A stretch of 25,903 nt of DNA from contig DHOU01000038.1 of the NCBI GenBank assembly GCA_002409745.1, positions 1 through 25,903 on the forward strand, written 5' to 3'. Of this stretch, positions 15,881-23,265 are shown piece by piece. The position numbers and the translations under genes were made by a program. The notes below the pieces were generated by a model. The model searched no databases, was not told the origin of the DNA, and saw only the letters and a program-made list of their open reading frames with translations. How positions within the stretch are numbered: position 1 is the stretch's first letter; each line of letters begins with the position of its first letter. The stretch comes from Bacteroidales bacterium UBA5382 (GTDB lineage Bacteria; Bacteroidota; Bacteroidia; Bacteroidales; Dysgonomonadaceae).

Positions 15881-17205
15881 TCTTTTTCGGTTTGATCGGT
15901 GGATGTTGCGGATAGGTATTTCCCGGCCACGTCGCCCAAGCGCAATGTCATGGCATTCTTGTGGGCGTAAAGCGTTTCGGTCTCCGCCATGATTTCTACG
16001 GCGGGGCCGATGGCCGATATTCCTTCTTCGTTGAGTTGTTGAAACGTGATCTTCTTGACGAAACTGTCGAGCGACACGCCGCTGTACACTTTTGCATTTC
16101 CGCCTGTGGGAAGCGTGTGGTTGGTGCCGCTTGCATAATCGCCGGCGCTCTCGCAACTGTAATTGCCAAGGAACACCGAGCCGGCGTTAGTTACTTCGCG
16201 GCTTCGTAAAACGGGATTTTCCACGGCGAGAATCAGGTGCTCCGGCGCATAACGGTTGCTGAAAGAAATGCACGTCGCGATATCGTTGAAAAAAATAGCC
16301 TTGCTGTTCTTCAATGCTTGTTCGGCGATCTCCTTGCGCGGCAGGTTGTCGAGTTGCAACGTCAACTCCTTGTTCACTTCTTTCAGGATCTTTTTGTTAT
16401 TCGATAAAAAGATCACTTGACTGTCCGGCCCATGCTCGGCTTGCGAAAGCAGGTCGGCCGCCACGAACGAGGGGCGGCAGGTTTCGTCGGCGATTACCAG
16501 CACTTCGCTCGGTCCCGCGGGCATATCGATGGCCGTACCGTAATATTGGGCGGCGTGTTTGGCGGCCATTACATATTGATTGCCCGGGCCGAAGATCTTA
16601 TCGACTTTCGGAATCGTTTCGGTTCCGAATGCCATGGCGGCGATGGCTTGAATGCCTCCCACGGCGAACAGTTGCGTTACTCCGGCGGTTTGTGCGGCAT
16701 ACAGAATGGCGGGATGAATGTTCCCGTCTTTATCGGGGGGCGTGCATAGCACAATCTCTTTGCATCCGGCTATCCGTGCGGGAACAGCGAGCATGAGGAC
16801 GGTCGAAAAGAGCGGCGCCGATCCGCCCGGCACATAGATGCCGATCCGTTCTATGGCACGCGCCTCGCGCCAGCACATCACGCCCGGTGACGTTTCCGTC
16901 TTCGCTTCGGTGAGCTGCTGTGACAAGTGGAACTTCCCGATGTTGGCTTTGGCTAAGCCGATAGCTTGTTTCAACTGTTCGGAAAGACCGCTTGCGGCTG
17001 CCTGTATCGTTTCGTTATCGACAAGGAATGTGTCGTTGTCGAACCCGTCGAACTGGCGGGAATATTTTTTCACGGCTCGGTCGCCCTTCTTATGGATGTC
17101 GTAAAATATTTTATTGACGGTATCCATCAGTTTTGTTTGATTCGTTTTCGGGCGTCCGGTCAGTTTCGCCCATTTTTGTTCGCCCGGATTCGATATTATT
17201 TTCAT
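15877..17205 (-). CDS. hisD: Histidinol dehydrogenase
   Basis: A 442-residue zinc enzyme that oxidises histidinol to histidine in two NAD-dependent steps, the last of the pathway. It shows PGGSAPLFSTVLMLAVPA, the PAGPSEVLVIAD substrate/NAD region, SQAEHGPDSQ with zinc-ligand Gln and His, YAPEHL, and GDYASGTNHTLPT near the C-terminus. Usual family length is about 430. It follows a 140-base spacer containing a tandem-repeat array after hisG, and overlaps hisC by 4 bases. Confidence 0.97.
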   Translation of the reverse strand: MKIISNPGEQKWAKLTGRPKTNQTKLMDTVNKIFYDIHKKGDRAVKKYSRQFDGFDNDTFLVDNETIQAAASGLSEQLKQAIGLAKANIGKFHLSQQLTEAKTETSPGVMCWREARAIERIGIYVPGGSAPLFSTVLMLAVPARIAGCKEIVLCTPPDKDGNIHPAILYAAQTAGVTQLFAVGGIQAIAAMAFGTETIPKVDKIFGPGNQYVMAAKHAAQYYGTAIDMPAGPSEVLVIADETCRPSFVAADLLSQAEHGPDSQVIFLSNNKKILKEVNKELTLQLDNLPRKEIAEQALKNSKAIFFNDIATCISFSNRYAPEHLILAVENPVLRSREVTNAGSVFLGNYSCESAGDYASGTNHTLPTGGNAKVYSGVSLDSFVKKITFQQLNEEGISAIGPAVEIMAETETLYAHKNAMTLRLGDVAGKYLSATSTDQTEKE

Positions 17206-17209
17206 ATAT

Positions 17210-17318
17210 GTCTAATGTCCAATGTCTAAAGTCTCCCTGTCTCCCAGTCTCTTTGTCCCTTTGTCCCTTTGTCCCTTTGTCCCTTTGTCTCCCTGTCTCC
17301 CTGTCTCCCTGTCTCTAT
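17210..17318. repeat. Heptamer then octamer array (GTCYCYYT) between hisG and hisD
   Basis: Three heptamers (GTCTAAT, GTCCAAT, GTCTAAA; 17210-17230) are followed in register by eleven octamers (GTCTCCCT, GTCTCTTT, GTCCCTTT and similar; 17231-17318), with four identical GTCCCTTT units in the middle. In the minus-strand transcript this is a purine-rich AGGGAGAC/AAAGGGAC tract ending 4 bases before the hisD start. No gene or clear terminator lies in this spacer. Confidence 0.85.
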
Positions 17319-17345
17319 CCTCCAACCACCAACCTCCATTTTTGC

Positions 17346-18215
17346 TCACTGAATCATCTTCTCAATTGGAATCACCAGAATGCCTTCGGCCCCCAGCAAT
17401 TTCAATTCATCGATAATATCCCAAAAGTCATCATCATTAATCACCGAGTGCACACTGCTCCAGCCCTCATCGGCAAGAGGAATAATACTGGGCGATCGCA
17501 TGCCCGGCAGCAACGATACGATTTTGGGAACCACCTCGTTGGGGGCATTCAACAACACATACTTCCGTCCCAATCCGTTTTTATACGCTTTGATACGGAA
17601 CAATAACTTCTCCAACAGTTCTGTTTTTGCAGGGGAAAGATTCTTGTTGGAGATCAGCACCGCCTCACTCTTAATAATGGCTTCGACTTCCTTCAGTCCG
17701 TTCATGATAAGGGTGCTTCCCGTGCTGACGATATCGAAGATGCCGTCGGCCAAGCCGATGCCCGTTGCAATCTCCACGCTCCCGCCGATTTCCTCTATGC
17801 GTACGTCGATGCCTTTTACGGCAAAGAACTTCGAGAGGATTTTCGGATAGCTTGTCGCAATTCTTTTCCTATTGAAGTAATCCAATCCCGTGTATTCTTC
17901 TTCCTTGGGGATGGCCAGCGAAAGGCGGCAATTGCCGAAGCCTAATTTTTCGATGGTTTCCACGTCCTTGTCTTTCTCCCACACTTCGTTTTCGCCCAAT
18001 ATGCCGATGTCGGCCACGCCTTGTTCCACATATTGGGGAATATCGTCATCGCGAAGAAACAGAATTTCCATCGGGAAGTTCTTCGCTTCCGTCTTCAGCT
18101 TGCGGTTACCGTTCGATATTTTAATTCCGCACTCTTCCATCAGTTCGAGCGACTTTTCACTGAGCCGCCCGCTCTTTTGAATGGCTAATTTAATTTTTTC
18201 CGTTGTTTGATTCAT
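17346..18215 (-). CDS. hisG: ATP phosphoribosyltransferase, long form
   Basis: A 289-residue enzyme joining ATP and PRPP, the committed step. It shows the start pattern KLAIQKSGRLSEKS, GVADIGILGEN, and the PRPP loop GLADGIFDIVSTGSTL. A C-terminal ~75-residue ACT-like regulatory domain is present, so it is the long, histidine-inhibited form that does not need HisZ. First structural gene of the operon, preceded by the leader/attenuator at 18241-18430. Confidence 0.96.
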   Translation of the reverse strand: MNQTTEKIKLAIQKSGRLSEKSLELMEECGIKISNGNRKLKTEAKNFPMEILFLRDDDIPQYVEQGVADIGILGENEVWEKDKDVETIEKLGFGNCRLSLAIPKEEEYTGLDYFNRKRIATSYPKILSKFFAVKGIDVRIEEIGGSVEIATGIGLADGIFDIVSTGSTLIMNGLKEVEAIIKSEAVLISNKNLSPAKTELLEKLLFRIKAYKNGLGRKYVLLNAPNEVVPKIVSLLPGMRSPSIIPLADEGWSSVHSVINDDDFWDIIDELKLLGAEGILVIPIEKMIQ

Positions 18216-18240
18216 ATTATTCCGTATCGCTTAGAGTGTA

Positions 18241-18275
18241 TAAATAAAAAACCGCCTGACTTTCATCAGGCGGTT
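18241..18275 (-). terminator. his attenuator terminator
   Basis: On the minus strand AACCGCCTGA (18266-18275) pairs perfectly over 10 bases with TCAGGCGGTT (18250-18259) around a 6-base loop (TGAAAG), followed by TTTTATTTA. It sits after the his leader peptide and before hisG, where a simple end-of-gene terminator would have no upstream gene other than the leader. This is a textbook intrinsic terminator. Its 5' arm CGCCTGAT (18265-18272) can instead pair with ATCAGGTG (18324-18331) at the end of the leader ORF. Confidence 0.88.
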
Positions 18276-18317
18276 CATAAGACATTATTCGGTATTGCTA
18301 CATGCATACATCTTTTT

Positions 18318-18377
18318 TCAGCTCACCTGATTGCAAGTCGGAAAATGATGATGATGATGGAACAAGTTTACGTTCAT
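18318..18377 (-). CDS. hisL: his operon leader peptide (five consecutive His codons)
   Basis: A 19-codon ORF, MNVNLFHHHHHFPTCNQVS, with five adjacent CAT codons (18345-18359), followed by TGA at 18318-18320. It lies between a good promoter and the terminator upstream of hisG. In his leaders of enterobacteria, ribosome stalling at His codons when charged tRNA-His is scarce lets an antiterminator form. Here bases 18324-18331 (ATCAGGTG, inside the last codons) can pair over 8 positions, one of them G-U, with the terminator 5' arm. A ribosome at the stop codon would cover them. It is too short for normal gene finders. Name given by function and position; the peptide itself need not be conserved with E. 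coli HisL. Confidence 0.88.
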   Translation of the reverse strand: MNVNLFHHHHHFPTCNQVS

Positions 18378-18397
18378 TTTTTATTTTTTAGATGCTG

Positions 18398-18430
18398 CAA
18401 AGATAATCGTTTTATTTTAAAACACACAAA
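18398..18430 (-). promoter_or_regulatory. his operon promoter
   Basis: On the minus strand TATCTTTG (18398-18405) matches the Bacteroidetes -7 box, and TTTG (18427-18430) lies 21 bases upstream as the -33 box. Transcription would begin about 12-16 bases before the leader ATG, leaving a very short untranslated leader ahead of the His-codon peptide. Confidence 0.72.
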
Positions 18431-18443
18431 AAAACGTTCTTTT

Positions 18444-18926
18444 TTATAGAATTAATTCCCAAAAACCTACATCGAGCCACTTGCCGAACTTGTATCCGGT
18501 TTGCGGGAACACGCCGTTCTTCCGGAATCCGAGCTTTTCGTGCAAGTGTACGCTGCCTACATTGGGCAACGTGATGCACCCGATGACGGCATGTATATCG
18601 GTACGTTTTAATTCCGAAATCAAATGCTCGTAAAGTTGTATTCCGATGCCTTTGCCCTCCTGTCCGTGGCGGAGGTAAACCGTCGACTCGGCGGTAAAGC
18701 GATAGGCGATACGTTCACGGAATTCAGAGGCATACGCATAACCGAGCAGCGCTCCGTTTTCTTCGTAAACGATCCACGGATAACGTTTCGTGACCTCGTC
18801 GATACGCCGAAGCATTTCTTCGCTCGAGATCTCTTCTTCTTCAAACGTAACGACCGTCTCAAGAATGTAATAGTTATAAATATCGCGAATTTGCGAGGCA
18901 TCTTCCGCGCGCACCTTTCGTATCAT
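18444..18926 (-). CDS. GNAT acetyltransferase, phosphinothricin-acetyltransferase-like
   Basis: A 160-residue acetyl-CoA-dependent N-acetyltransferase. The fold signatures are: start MIRKVRAEDASQIRDIYNYYI, acetyl-CoA loop QEGKGIG (89-95), PNVGSVHLHEKLGF (121-134), and a C-terminal GYKFGKWLDVGFWE, which together mark the PAT/Bar-type subgroup (often methionine sulfoximine or unknown amino-acid analogues as substrates). The true substrate cannot be told. It lies 47 bases after ldhA on the same strand, separated by a heptamer array. An A-run/T-run hairpin (AAAAAA-CGTTC-TTTTTT) overlaps its stop and might weakly terminate. Confidence 0.88.
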   Translation of the reverse strand: MIRKVRAEDASQIRDIYNYYILETVVTFEEEEISSEEMLRRIDEVTKRYPWIVYEENGALLGYAYASEFRERIAYRFTAESTVYLRHGQEGKGIGIQLYEHLISELKRTDIHAVIGCITLPNVGSVHLHEKLGFRKNGVFPQTGYKFGKWLDVGFWELIL

Positions 18927-18936
18927 ACCTTCCGAT

Positions 18937-18971
18937 CTCCAATCTCTAACCTCTAACCTCCAGCCTCCAAC
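18937..18971. repeat. Heptamer array (CTCYARY) x 5 after ldhA
   Basis: Five 7-base units (CTCCAAT, CTCTAAC, CTCTAAC, CTCCAGC, CTCCAAC) fill the 47-base gap between ldhA and the acetyltransferase gene, ending 2 bases from the ldhA stop codon. Units differ only by transitions. Same style as the other arrays in the core region. Confidence 0.7.
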
Positions 18972-18973
18972 TT

Positions 18974-19972
18974 TTAAATCGTCACTTCGTTCACCAGTTC
19001 TTTTCCGTCGGCAAAATCCTGAATGTTCTGTAAGGTGGTCTTTGCAATGTTGTGCAGCGCTTCTTTGGTGAAAAAAGCCTGGTGCGATGTCACGATGACG
19101 TTATTCAGCGAAAGCAGTCGCGCGAGGATATCATCGTCGATGAGAATATTCGATCGGTCTTGGTAAAAATATTCGCTTTCCTCCTCATAGACATCTAATC
19201 CGGCCGATCCGATTTTCTTTTCCTTTAACCCGTCAATCAGATCATGGGTGGCGATCAACTTTCCGCGTCCGGTATTGATGATCATCACTCCTTCTTTCAT
19301 CTTCGCGATAGAATCTTTATTGATAATATATTCGGTGTCGGGTGTCAGCGGGCAATGCAGGGAAATAATATCCGATTTGCGGAAGAGTTCATCGAGAGAC
19401 GTATATTGAATGCCTGTTTCCTCGGCAAATTTTGCATCCGGATACAAATCGTATGCCAATACGTTGACATCCATCGAGCGAAGGATGCGGATTAATATCT
19501 TGGCAATCTTACCCGTTCCGATAATACCGGCCGTTTTTCCTTGCATATCGAAGCCCATAAGTCCATCCAACGCAAAATTACCTTCCCGCGTACGGTTGTA
19601 GGCTTTGTGTATCTTCCGGTTCAGGGTAAGCATCAAAGCCAATGTATATTCGGCTACCGCATGAGGCGAATAGGCCGGAACGCGCACGACTTTTATGCGG
19701 TCTTTGGCCGCCGAGAGGTCCACGTTGTTATAGCCCGCACATCGCAAAGCGAGAATTTTTACGCCATTGGCAACTAATTGGTCGATGACTTCCGCATCGG
19801 CCACCGCATTGACAAAAATACAGACGGCATCCACATCTTGCGTCAACGCCACATTGTGTTTATTTAAGAATCCTTTATAATAAAAGATCTCGAATCCGAA
19901 GGCTTCATTGACTTTATTAAAACTGGCCTCGTCATAGGGTTTCGTATCGAAGAAAGCTATTTTCATACTCAT
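18974..19972 (-). CDS. ldhA: D-lactate dehydrogenase (2-hydroxyacid dehydrogenase family)
   Basis: A 332-residue NAD-dependent D-2-hydroxyacid dehydrogenase, most like fermentative LdhA that reduces pyruvate to D-lactate. Visible: substrate-loop region CAGYNNVD (78-85), Rossmann motif GTGKIA (152-157), NTGRGKLI with catalytic Arg236, GLDVYEEE (258-265) with catalytic Glu, and His297 in SHQAF. The FFDTKPYD start is the usual LdhA N-terminus; an alternative ATG two codons in (19966) is possible. Divergent from the porin gene across a 325-base spacer. Confidence 0.9.
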   Translation of the reverse strand: MSMKIAFFDTKPYDEASFNKVNEAFGFEIFYYKGFLNKHNVALTQDVDAVCIFVNAVADAEVIDQLVANGVKILALRCAGYNNVDLSAAKDRIKVVRVPAYSPHAVAEYTLALMLTLNRKIHKAYNRTREGNFALDGLMGFDMQGKTAGIIGTGKIAKILIRILRSMDVNVLAYDLYPDAKFAEETGIQYTSLDELFRKSDIISLHCPLTPDTEYIINKDSIAKMKEGVMIINTGRGKLIATHDLIDGLKEKKIGSAGLDVYEEESEYFYQDRSNILIDDDILARLLSLNNVIVTSHQAFFTKEALHNIAKTTLQNIQDFADGKELVNEVTI

Positions 19973-20297
19973 AATGGTTTTATTATTGTTAAATGCCGAA
20001 CAACAAAATCATTGCTTTCAACTCGTAGAAAACAAAAACGATTTCTATGGCAGAAAGGACAAATGTTTATCGCCCGGAACGAATGTTAATTATTTAATTA
20101 TATTGTAATGGAAGATGTCACTGACATGTAACATTTAATAAGCTTTTTGGTTCAATAAGCGAGCTATTTTCGTCGGTTTTACCGGCGGTGTCGATTTCCA
20201 TAACATCGATATCCTTCCCCCCGGTTGACAAAAAAAAGCAATCAAATTAATCTTAATTATCCGGACAGGGTGATTTTTTTATGTACATTTGCATCCG
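19973..20297. other. Divergent intergenic region between ldhA and the porin gene
   Basis: No gene is seen in these 325 A/T-rich bases. The right end holds the porin -7 box (20284-20291). Near the middle is a 13-base palindrome ATGTCA-C-TGACAT (20115-20127), a candidate operator for either gene. No clear -7 box for ldhA was found on the minus strand. Confidence 0.5.
20284..20291 (+). promoter_or_regulatory. -7 box directly abutting the porin start
   Basis: TACATTTG matches TAnnTTTG and ends only 6 bases before the ATG at 20298. Transcription would therefore begin at or within a base or two of the start codon, giving a leaderless or nearly leaderless mRNA. The -33 region is poor. Confidence 0.55.
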
Positions 20298-22343
20298 ATG
20301 AGAAAACTCTTGTACATAATTTGTCTGCTATGCATATATGTGGCGGCATCTTCCGCACAAGCACATATTATATTACCGGATTCGACGCAAATCACGTCCG
20401 ATCCGGATTCGTTGGATATGCTGCCACCGGCTGTCCCTTCTCCTCAGGTGCCTAAACAGGCGTCGCCTCCTGATTCGATCAATCCCATCACGAGCATTTC
20501 GTCGTGGAGAATCGACCCGCGTACGGGCGATCATATTCCGGCCGTGATGGATACGCTGCTGTTTAATTTTCAACACCGTACGCTTCCCGACAGTTATTCG
20601 GTAGCAATGGGCTTCTTAGGGCCGTTGGGATCGCCTTCGATCTCTAAACTGTTTCTCGATCGCGAGGAAACGGATAACTTTGTCTTTAACAATGCCTATT
20701 CTCCTTATTTGGCGGATCCAACAAAACAAGTTTTTCTGAATACCCGTGTCCCGTACGCGCGGCTCAATTATCAGAGCGGCGGGGGAGATCAAACCAAAGA
20801 AGAGCGTTTTTTGGCGGAATTGTCGATGAACTTCGGGAAGAATTTGAATGTCGGGCTGGAAGGAGACATCATCAGCTCTAAAGGTTACTATAACTCGCAG
20901 GCGGTAAAATCCAACAATTGGAAACTATATAGTAGCTATGTAACCGATCGCATCGAGTTGCATGCTTTTTTAAATAGCGGTTCGATTACGAATTTTGAAA
21001 ACGGCGGTATTACGGACGATAATTTTATTCGCGAACCGGATTCGGTTGACCAGAGTTTTACGTCGCAAACCATTCCGGTGAAGTTTACTAAAACATGGAA
21101 CAAAATTAAGAACAATCAAATATATGTGTCGGGAAGGTATAATTTGGGATATACGGTGCCGACAACCGATACGTTGCGTAGCAAAGAGTTTGTGCCTGTT
21201 GCCAGCGTGGTTTTTACGTCTCATTACAAACAGCAATACCGTCGGTTTTTATCGTATGACACGGCTGCGGTAGCCGTTAACGGGGTACCGATGCAGCGCA
21301 TCGACACATTCTATAATAATCGTTTTTACAAGGGTGCGGTGGATGATAGCGTGCGCTTTTCTTCTTTTAAAAATACCGTCGCATTGAGTCTGCGCGAAGG
21401 ATTCAGGGATTGGGTGAAGTTCGGATTAACGGCTTTTCTGGAGTATGATCTCCGTCAGTACTCGATGATCGACAGCACCAGTAGCGGGCGACGTTTTTCT
21501 CATCGTGAAAATGCCGTCACTATCGGAGGTGTTCTCAGCAAACAACAAGGAGAGAATTTCCTTTTTAATATTCGCGCCGATATGGGTGTGTTAGGCGCCA
21601 ATCTCGGCGAGTTCAGGGCGTTGGGCACCATCGAGACCGGTTTCGAGATAGCGGGCAAACGAACTACTCTGACGGCGGAAGCTTATTTGAAGAATTTACG
21701 GCCGAAATATTTACAGGAACATTATCATTCGAAGTATTATTGGTGGGATAAAGAATGGGGCGATACCCGCCGGGTATATGCGGGAGGAAAATTGTTCATC
21801 CCCTTTACCAATACCACTTTTCACTTAGGCGTGGAAAACATACAAAACTATATTTATTTCGATCGCGACCGGAATATTACTCAGGAAAACGGCAGTGTGC
21901 AAATCTTGTCGGCACGTGTGGATCAGAATCTGCATCTCGGGGTTTTTCATTGGGACAATCAGCTCGTATACCAAACGTCCAGTAATGAGGAGGTCATTCC
22001 GGTACCCTTGCTTAGTGTCTATTCAAATATGTATTTGAAGACTAAAATTGTGAACGAGCTGACTTTGCAATTCGGTGTGGATGCCCATTATCATACCAGT
22101 TATTATGCGCCGGGGTACGAGCCGGCTCTCTTGCAGTTTTATAATCAGCGCGAAAAGCAAGTCGGCAATTATCCCATTGCGACGATATATGCCAATATGC
22201 ATTTAAAGCAGACTCGCTTTTTTGTGATGTATTACAATGCGGCTTCCACTATCTGGAAACCGAGGGAGTACTTTTCTTTGCCCGGGTATCCGGTCAATCC
22301 CTCGATCATTAAATTGGGCGTGTCGGTCAATCTTCATAATTAA
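20298..22343 (+). CDS. Putative outer-membrane porin (Porin_10 type)
   Basis: A 681-residue outer-membrane beta-barrel. A signal peptide is clear (MRKLLYIICLLCIYVAASSA, cleavage near residue 20). It is followed by a Pro/Ser/Asp-rich segment, then RIDPRTGDHIPAVMDTLLFNFQHRTLPD and GFLGPLGSPSISKLFLDRE, which I recall from the 'putative porin' family of Bacteroidetes. The rest alternates aromatic and polar residues as beta strands and ends in KLGVSVNLHN. A TTG 9 bases upstream keeps the frame open but lies inside the -7 box, so the ATG at 20298 is preferred. Stop and next start are adjacent (TAAATG), so it is translationally coupled with the following solute-binding protein. Confidence 0.85.
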   Translation: MRKLLYIICLLCIYVAASSAQAHIILPDSTQITSDPDSLDMLPPAVPSPQVPKQASPPDSINPITSISSWRIDPRTGDHIPAVMDTLLFNFQHRTLPDSYSVAMGFLGPLGSPSISKLFLDREETDNFVFNNAYSPYLADPTKQVFLNTRVPYARLNYQSGGGDQTKEERFLAELSMNFGKNLNVGLEGDIISSKGYYNSQAVKSNNWKLYSSYVTDRIELHAFLNSGSITNFENGGITDDNFIREPDSVDQSFTSQTIPVKFTKTWNKIKNNQIYVSGRYNLGYTVPTTDTLRSKEFVPVASVVFTSHYKQQYRRFLSYDTAAVAVNGVPMQRIDTFYNNRFYKGAVDDSVRFSSFKNTVALSLREGFRDWVKFGLTAFLEYDLRQYSMIDSTSSGRRFSHRENAVTIGGVLSKQQGENFLFNIRADMGVLGANLGEFRALGTIETGFEIAGKRTTLTAEAYLKNLRPKYLQEHYHSKYYWWDKEWGDTRRVYAGGKLFIPFTNTTFHLGVENIQNYIYFDRDRNITQENGSVQILSARVDQNLHLGVFHWDNQLVYQTSSNEEVIPVPLLSVYSNMYLKTKIVNELTLQFGVDAHYHTSYYAPGYEPALLQFYNQREKQVGNYPIATIYANMHLKQTRFFVMYYNAASTIWKPREYFSLPGYPVNPSIIKLGVSVNLHN

Positions 22344-23177
22344 ATGGATGTAAAATTAAAATCGAAGTTCCCGTTTTCCCGCACCCTGTTTGTAATCGTA
22401 TCTGTAGCGATGGTGTTAACCCTCGTTTTGTTTTGGTTTCAAAAGAAAACCAAAGCGCGTGATTATCGCGAAATCGTGAAAGAAGGTGTTTTACAGGTTG
22501 TGACGGATTATAATACCACCGGTTATTTTGTATCGGGCGATTCTATTTCGGGTTTTCAGTATGAGCTATTACAAGCCATGGCGGCAGAGTGGGGAATAGA
22601 AGTCTCGATTGATCTCGAAAACAGTTTGGATGATAATCTGGAAGGCTTGGACCGGCACCGGTATGATATGGTCGCCCGGAATGTTCCCTTAACGACAACT
22701 CTTAAACACCAATATGCGTTTACGCATCCCCTTATTCTTAATAAGCAGGTGTTAATCCAGCGTAAGCCGGAGTACAACGACAATCTTCCGTTGGTAAGGC
22801 AACATCTCGATTTGGCGAAGAAAACCATTTATGTGCCTAAATCGTCTCCGGCCATTTTACGCTTGGATAATCTTTCGCATGAGATCGGAGATACGATTTA
22901 TGTGAAGGAAGATGACGTGTATGGACAAGAACAATTGGTGATGATGGTGGCTGCCGGACAAATTGATTTTACAGTTTGTGACGAAAAATCGGCCGATGAA
23001 CTGGCGCGGTCTTTTCCGGAAATCGATGTAGAAACCGATATCGGGTTTACTCATTTGGAATCGTGGATTGTTCGGAAAGATGCGCCCGTTTTGCTCGACA
23101 GTTTAAATGCATGGCTTTCCCGCTTTCGGAAGACCGAAGAGTTTGAGCGAATCTATCAGCGGTATTACGAATCATGA
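22344..23177 (+). CDS. Membrane-anchored solute-binding protein (SBP_bac_3 / MltF N-domain type)
   Basis: A 277-residue protein with one N-terminal membrane segment (about 12-32) and a periplasmic type-3 solute-binding domain: EGVLQVVTDYNTTGYF, GFQYELLQAMAAEWGIEV, DMVARNVPLTTTLKHQYAFTHPL and the second lobe ending in a YQRYYES helix. This domain occurs in amino-acid ABC binding proteins and in lytic transglycosylase F; no transglycosylase domain follows here. It starts directly after the porin stop, which suggests that the pair handles the same small molecule in the envelope (inference). No permease or ATPase gene is adjacent. Confidence 0.85.
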   Translation: MDVKLKSKFPFSRTLFVIVSVAMVLTLVLFWFQKKTKARDYREIVKEGVLQVVTDYNTTGYFVSGDSISGFQYELLQAMAAEWGIEVSIDLENSLDDNLEGLDRHRYDMVARNVPLTTTLKHQYAFTHPLILNKQVLIQRKPEYNDNLPLVRQHLDLAKKTIYVPKSSPAILRLDNLSHEIGDTIYVKEDDVYGQEQLVMMVAAGQIDFTVCDEKSADELARSFPEIDVETDIGFTHLESWIVRKDAPVLLDSLNAWLSRFRKTEEFERIYQRYYES

Positions 23178-23190
23178 TTATTCCCCCCCC

Positions 23191-23265
23191 CTCATAGTTC
23201 ATAGCTCATAGCTCATAGTTCATAGTTCATAGCTCATAGTTCATAGCTCATAGTTCATAGCTCAT
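23191..23265. repeat. Heptamer array (YTCATAG) x 10.7 overlapping the hemW stop
   Basis: Ten full 7-base units, each either CTCATAG or TTCATAG, and a partial eleventh run from 23191 to 23265. The order is C,T,C,C,T,T,C,T,C,T,C. The last partial unit contains the hemW stop codon (23262-23264). It lies between the convergent solute-binding protein and hemW genes and is preceded by a run of nine C (23183-23191). Confidence 0.92.

Noticed and set aside
15881..16156. N-terminal extension of hisC by 92 codons
   Set aside because: It is an Arg-rich shadow of hisD in another frame; the HisC family N-terminus begins at the ATG ending at 15880, coupled to the hisD stop.
18428..18447. Terminator of the acetyltransferase gene (A-run/T-run hairpin)
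   Set aside because: The stem is A-T only and overlaps the stop codon and the his -33 box; too weak to list as a terminator.
20289..20297. TTG start for the porin
   Set aside because: The TTG lies inside the -7 promoter box and the signal peptide starts naturally at the ATG at 20298.
23191..23265. CRISPR array or attachment site
   Set aside because: It is a simple 7-base tandem repeat without unique spacers.
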